A program made the position numbers and the translations under genes. A DNA stretch of 5,818 nt. It comes from Deltaproteobacteria bacterium. Its GTDB lineage: Bacteria; Desulfobacterota_D; UBA1144; Nemesobacterales; N074bin48. The notes beneath the pieces were generated by a model. That model saw only the letters and a list, made by a program, of their open reading frames with translations. It ran no database searches and had not been told where the DNA came from. Below, piece after piece: positions 4,891 to 5,818 of this stretch (within the stretch, counting starts at the first letter, position 1; each line of letters starts with the position of its first letter). The stretch is from positions 1-5,818 of the forward strand of contig SMWS01000084.1 of the NCBI GenBank assembly GCA_004356685.1, given 5' to 3'.

Positions 4891-4919
4891 TTGTTGTATA
4901 GAATCACTTTATTTACTAT
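4891..4919 (+). promoter_or_regulatory. Weak promoter candidate for the CBS gene
   Basis: TTGTTG at 4891-4896 and TACTAT at 4914-4919 are 17 bases apart, each matching four of six sigma-70 consensus positions. The start of transcription would fall near 4926, just ahead of the ribosome site AAGGA (4932-4936). The right arm of the 4874-4904 inverted repeat overlaps the upstream box. Confidence 0.22.
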
Positions 4920-4942
4920 TATACAAATAAAAAGGATAGAAA

Positions 4943-5389
4943 ATGGAGACAATACGTCAGATACTGGGCAAAAAGGGAAATCAAATATATTCTGTTAAAC
5001 CGGAAACAACAGTTTACGATACATTAAAACTTATGGCTGACAAGAATATTGGTGCCGTGCTTGTTCTAAAGCAAGACAAATTGGTCGGAATAATGAGTGA
5101 GCGAGATTATGCGCGTAAAGTTGTATTGAAAGGAAAAATTTCAAAAGAAATTCCGGTAAATGAAATTATGTCTTCCAATGTTATATGTATTGATCCAGAC
5201 CAAACAATTAAAAATACAAAAGCGGTTATGATTCAAAAACGTATAAGGCATTTGCCCGTTATGGAAGATGATAAACTGATTGGAATTATTTCCATTGGTG
5301 ATGTTGTTAATGCAGTGCTTGAAGAAAACTCTTTTATGATCGACCAGCTTGCTACTTATATAAAAGGAGTGCCGGAAACAAAAGATTAA
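4943..5389 (+). CDS. Stand-alone tandem CBS-domain protein
   Basis: This 148-residue cytoplasmic protein consists almost entirely of two CBS domains, at about 15-63 and 77-128. Each ends in the ribose-contacting pattern G-x-x-S-x-x-D: GIMSERD at 49-55 and GIISIGD at 114-120. The 'IGAVLVL' and 'IRHLPVM' strands before them are typical. A CBS pair folds into a Bateman module that senses adenine nucleotides such as AMP, ATP or SAM. Stand-alone versions usually regulate partner proteins or act as energy sensors, but the partner here is unknown. The C-terminal tail 'FMIDQLATYIKG' is characteristic of a widespread group of short CBS proteins, so the length is complete. ATG 4943 is supported by AAGGA six bases upstream. 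The gene is monocistronic as seen and converges with the transporter gene, 57 bases apart. Confidence 0.92.
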   Translation: METIRQILGKKGNQIYSVKPETTVYDTLKLMADKNIGAVLVLKQDKLVGIMSERDYARKVVLKGKISKEIPVNEIMSSNVICIDPDQTIKNTKAVMIQKRIRHLPVMEDDKLIGIISIGDVVNAVLEENSFMIDQLATYIKGVPETKD

Positions 5390-5422
5390 ATCCTGGCGTT
5401 CATGTTTTAATCAATATTTATC

Positions 5423-5448
5423 AAATGCGAAGACATTTAGTGTTTTTT
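5423..5448 (+). terminator. Weak terminator between convergent genes
   Basis: AAATG at 5423-5427 pairs with CATTT at 5434-5438 around a CGAAGA loop, and six T residues follow at 5443-5448. Position between convergent genes is right, but the 5-base stem is weak and the T run overlaps the last codons of the opposite gene. Confidence 0.25.
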
Positions 5449-5818
5449 ATATCTTTTTTATTACCAGTCTGTCATATAGTAATATCAGCATTGCGCTAAA
5501 AAATGCTATTGCTCCAAAAATAAACCACATTATATCCGGGCGCTGCATGTCTCTTGCAAAAGCAGCGTAAAGTTGTCCTGAAAGAATTCCTCCAAATAAA
5601 TTTCCAAGAGCGACACACCAATAAAAATAACCCATATAAAGTGCAACTTTTTCCGGCGGTGCAATTTTTCCAGTATATTCCTTTGATTTTGGACTTGCCA
5701 TCATTTCGCCGAATGAAAAGATAACTATTCCGACAAATACAATCCAGCCAAGAGTACCAAAAATTAATACTGAAAAACTTACGACCGTTATCATCACACC
5801 CCAAAAAATTGTTGTGAA
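5447..5818 (-). CDS. MFS transporter, C-terminal part, 5' end outside the window
   Basis: The frame is open from the right edge (FTTIFWGVMITVV...) to TAA at 5449-5447, giving 123 residues. The visible part contains about four membrane segments: two closely spaced ones in 'VMITVVSFSVLIFGTLGWIVFVGIVIF', one in 'ALYMGYFYWCVALGNLFGGILSG', and the last in 'IMWFIFGAIAFFSAMLILLY'. It ends with a short basic tail, RLVIKKI. The cytoplasmic loop 'GEMMASPKSKEYTGKIAPPEKVALYMG' resembles that of major facilitator proteins close to the peptide/proton-symporter branch. It corresponds to roughly the last third of a 12-helix, inner-membrane secondary transporter. Substrate is unknown. The in-frame GTG and ATG near 5797 are internal codons, not starts, because the frame continues to the edge. 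Confidence 0.82.
   Translation of the reverse strand, partial: FTTIFWGVMITVVSFSVLIFGTLGWIVFVGIVIFSFGEMMASPKSKEYTGKIAPPEKVALYMGYFYWCVALGNLFGGILSGQLYAAFARDMQRPDIMWFIFGAIAFFSAMLILLYDRLVIKKI

Noticed and set aside
5496..5804. Second minus-strand frame overlapping the transporter
   Set aside because: It is Cys/Arg/Trp-rich and out of frame with the membrane protein, whose segments and PP/GEM loop are recognisable.
1..5818. tRNA, rRNA, CRISPR array or insertion sequence
   Set aside because: No cloverleaf-like segment, regularly spaced direct repeats, or transposase-like protein was seen on either strand.

Overview
The window is AT-rich and comes from a bacterium of the Bacteroidota/Ignavibacteriota (FCB) type. 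The strongest clue is the gene fragment at the left edge, whose C-terminus is a type IX secretion (T9SS) type A sorting domain ending in a 'GSFVETKKMLLLR'-style tail. This secretion system is essentially confined to that superphylum. The tail wording resembles Ignavibacteria proteins, but that is recall, not a search. A TTTG-N19-TAnnTTTn promoter-like site upstream of the second gene fits the same group.

Layout. 1-224: end of a T9SS cargo protein. 393-989: a lipoprotein with GC content near 50-60%, far above its surroundings, whose 3' end takes part in an exact 15-base inverted repeat. 1028-1157: a GC-rich foldable element bounded by AGCATAA/TTATGCT. 1172-1621 (minus): a HAD-fold phosphatase-like gene whose catalytic DxD motif is recovered only if translation starts at a CTG codon at 1621. 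1622-2650: about 1 kb without a convincing gene but with several structured pieces: a purine-rich island on the minus strand, a large attC-like hairpin at 2079-2246, and a GTGCAC-bounded dyad. 2669-3043: a 5'-truncated C-terminal fragment of an AbiJ-type abortive-infection protein. 3117-3656: a small exported tyrosine-rich protein made of two copies of one domain. 3970-4761: an FkbM-family methyltransferase. 4943-5389: a two-CBS-domain protein. 5447-5818 (minus): the C-terminal third of an MFS transporter running off the right edge.

How it fits together. The left and right ends look like ordinary chromosome. The middle (about 390-3650) looks like an accessory, recombination-prone stretch: single unrelated genes in both orientations, one with foreign base composition, one truncated defence gene, and foldable intergenic elements that share a CATAAT motif. 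A cassette-array (integron-like) origin is an attractive inference, but canonical GTTRRRY core sites are not convincingly placed and no integrase is visible. No operon of more than two genes is evident, and no RNA gene or CRISPR array was seen.
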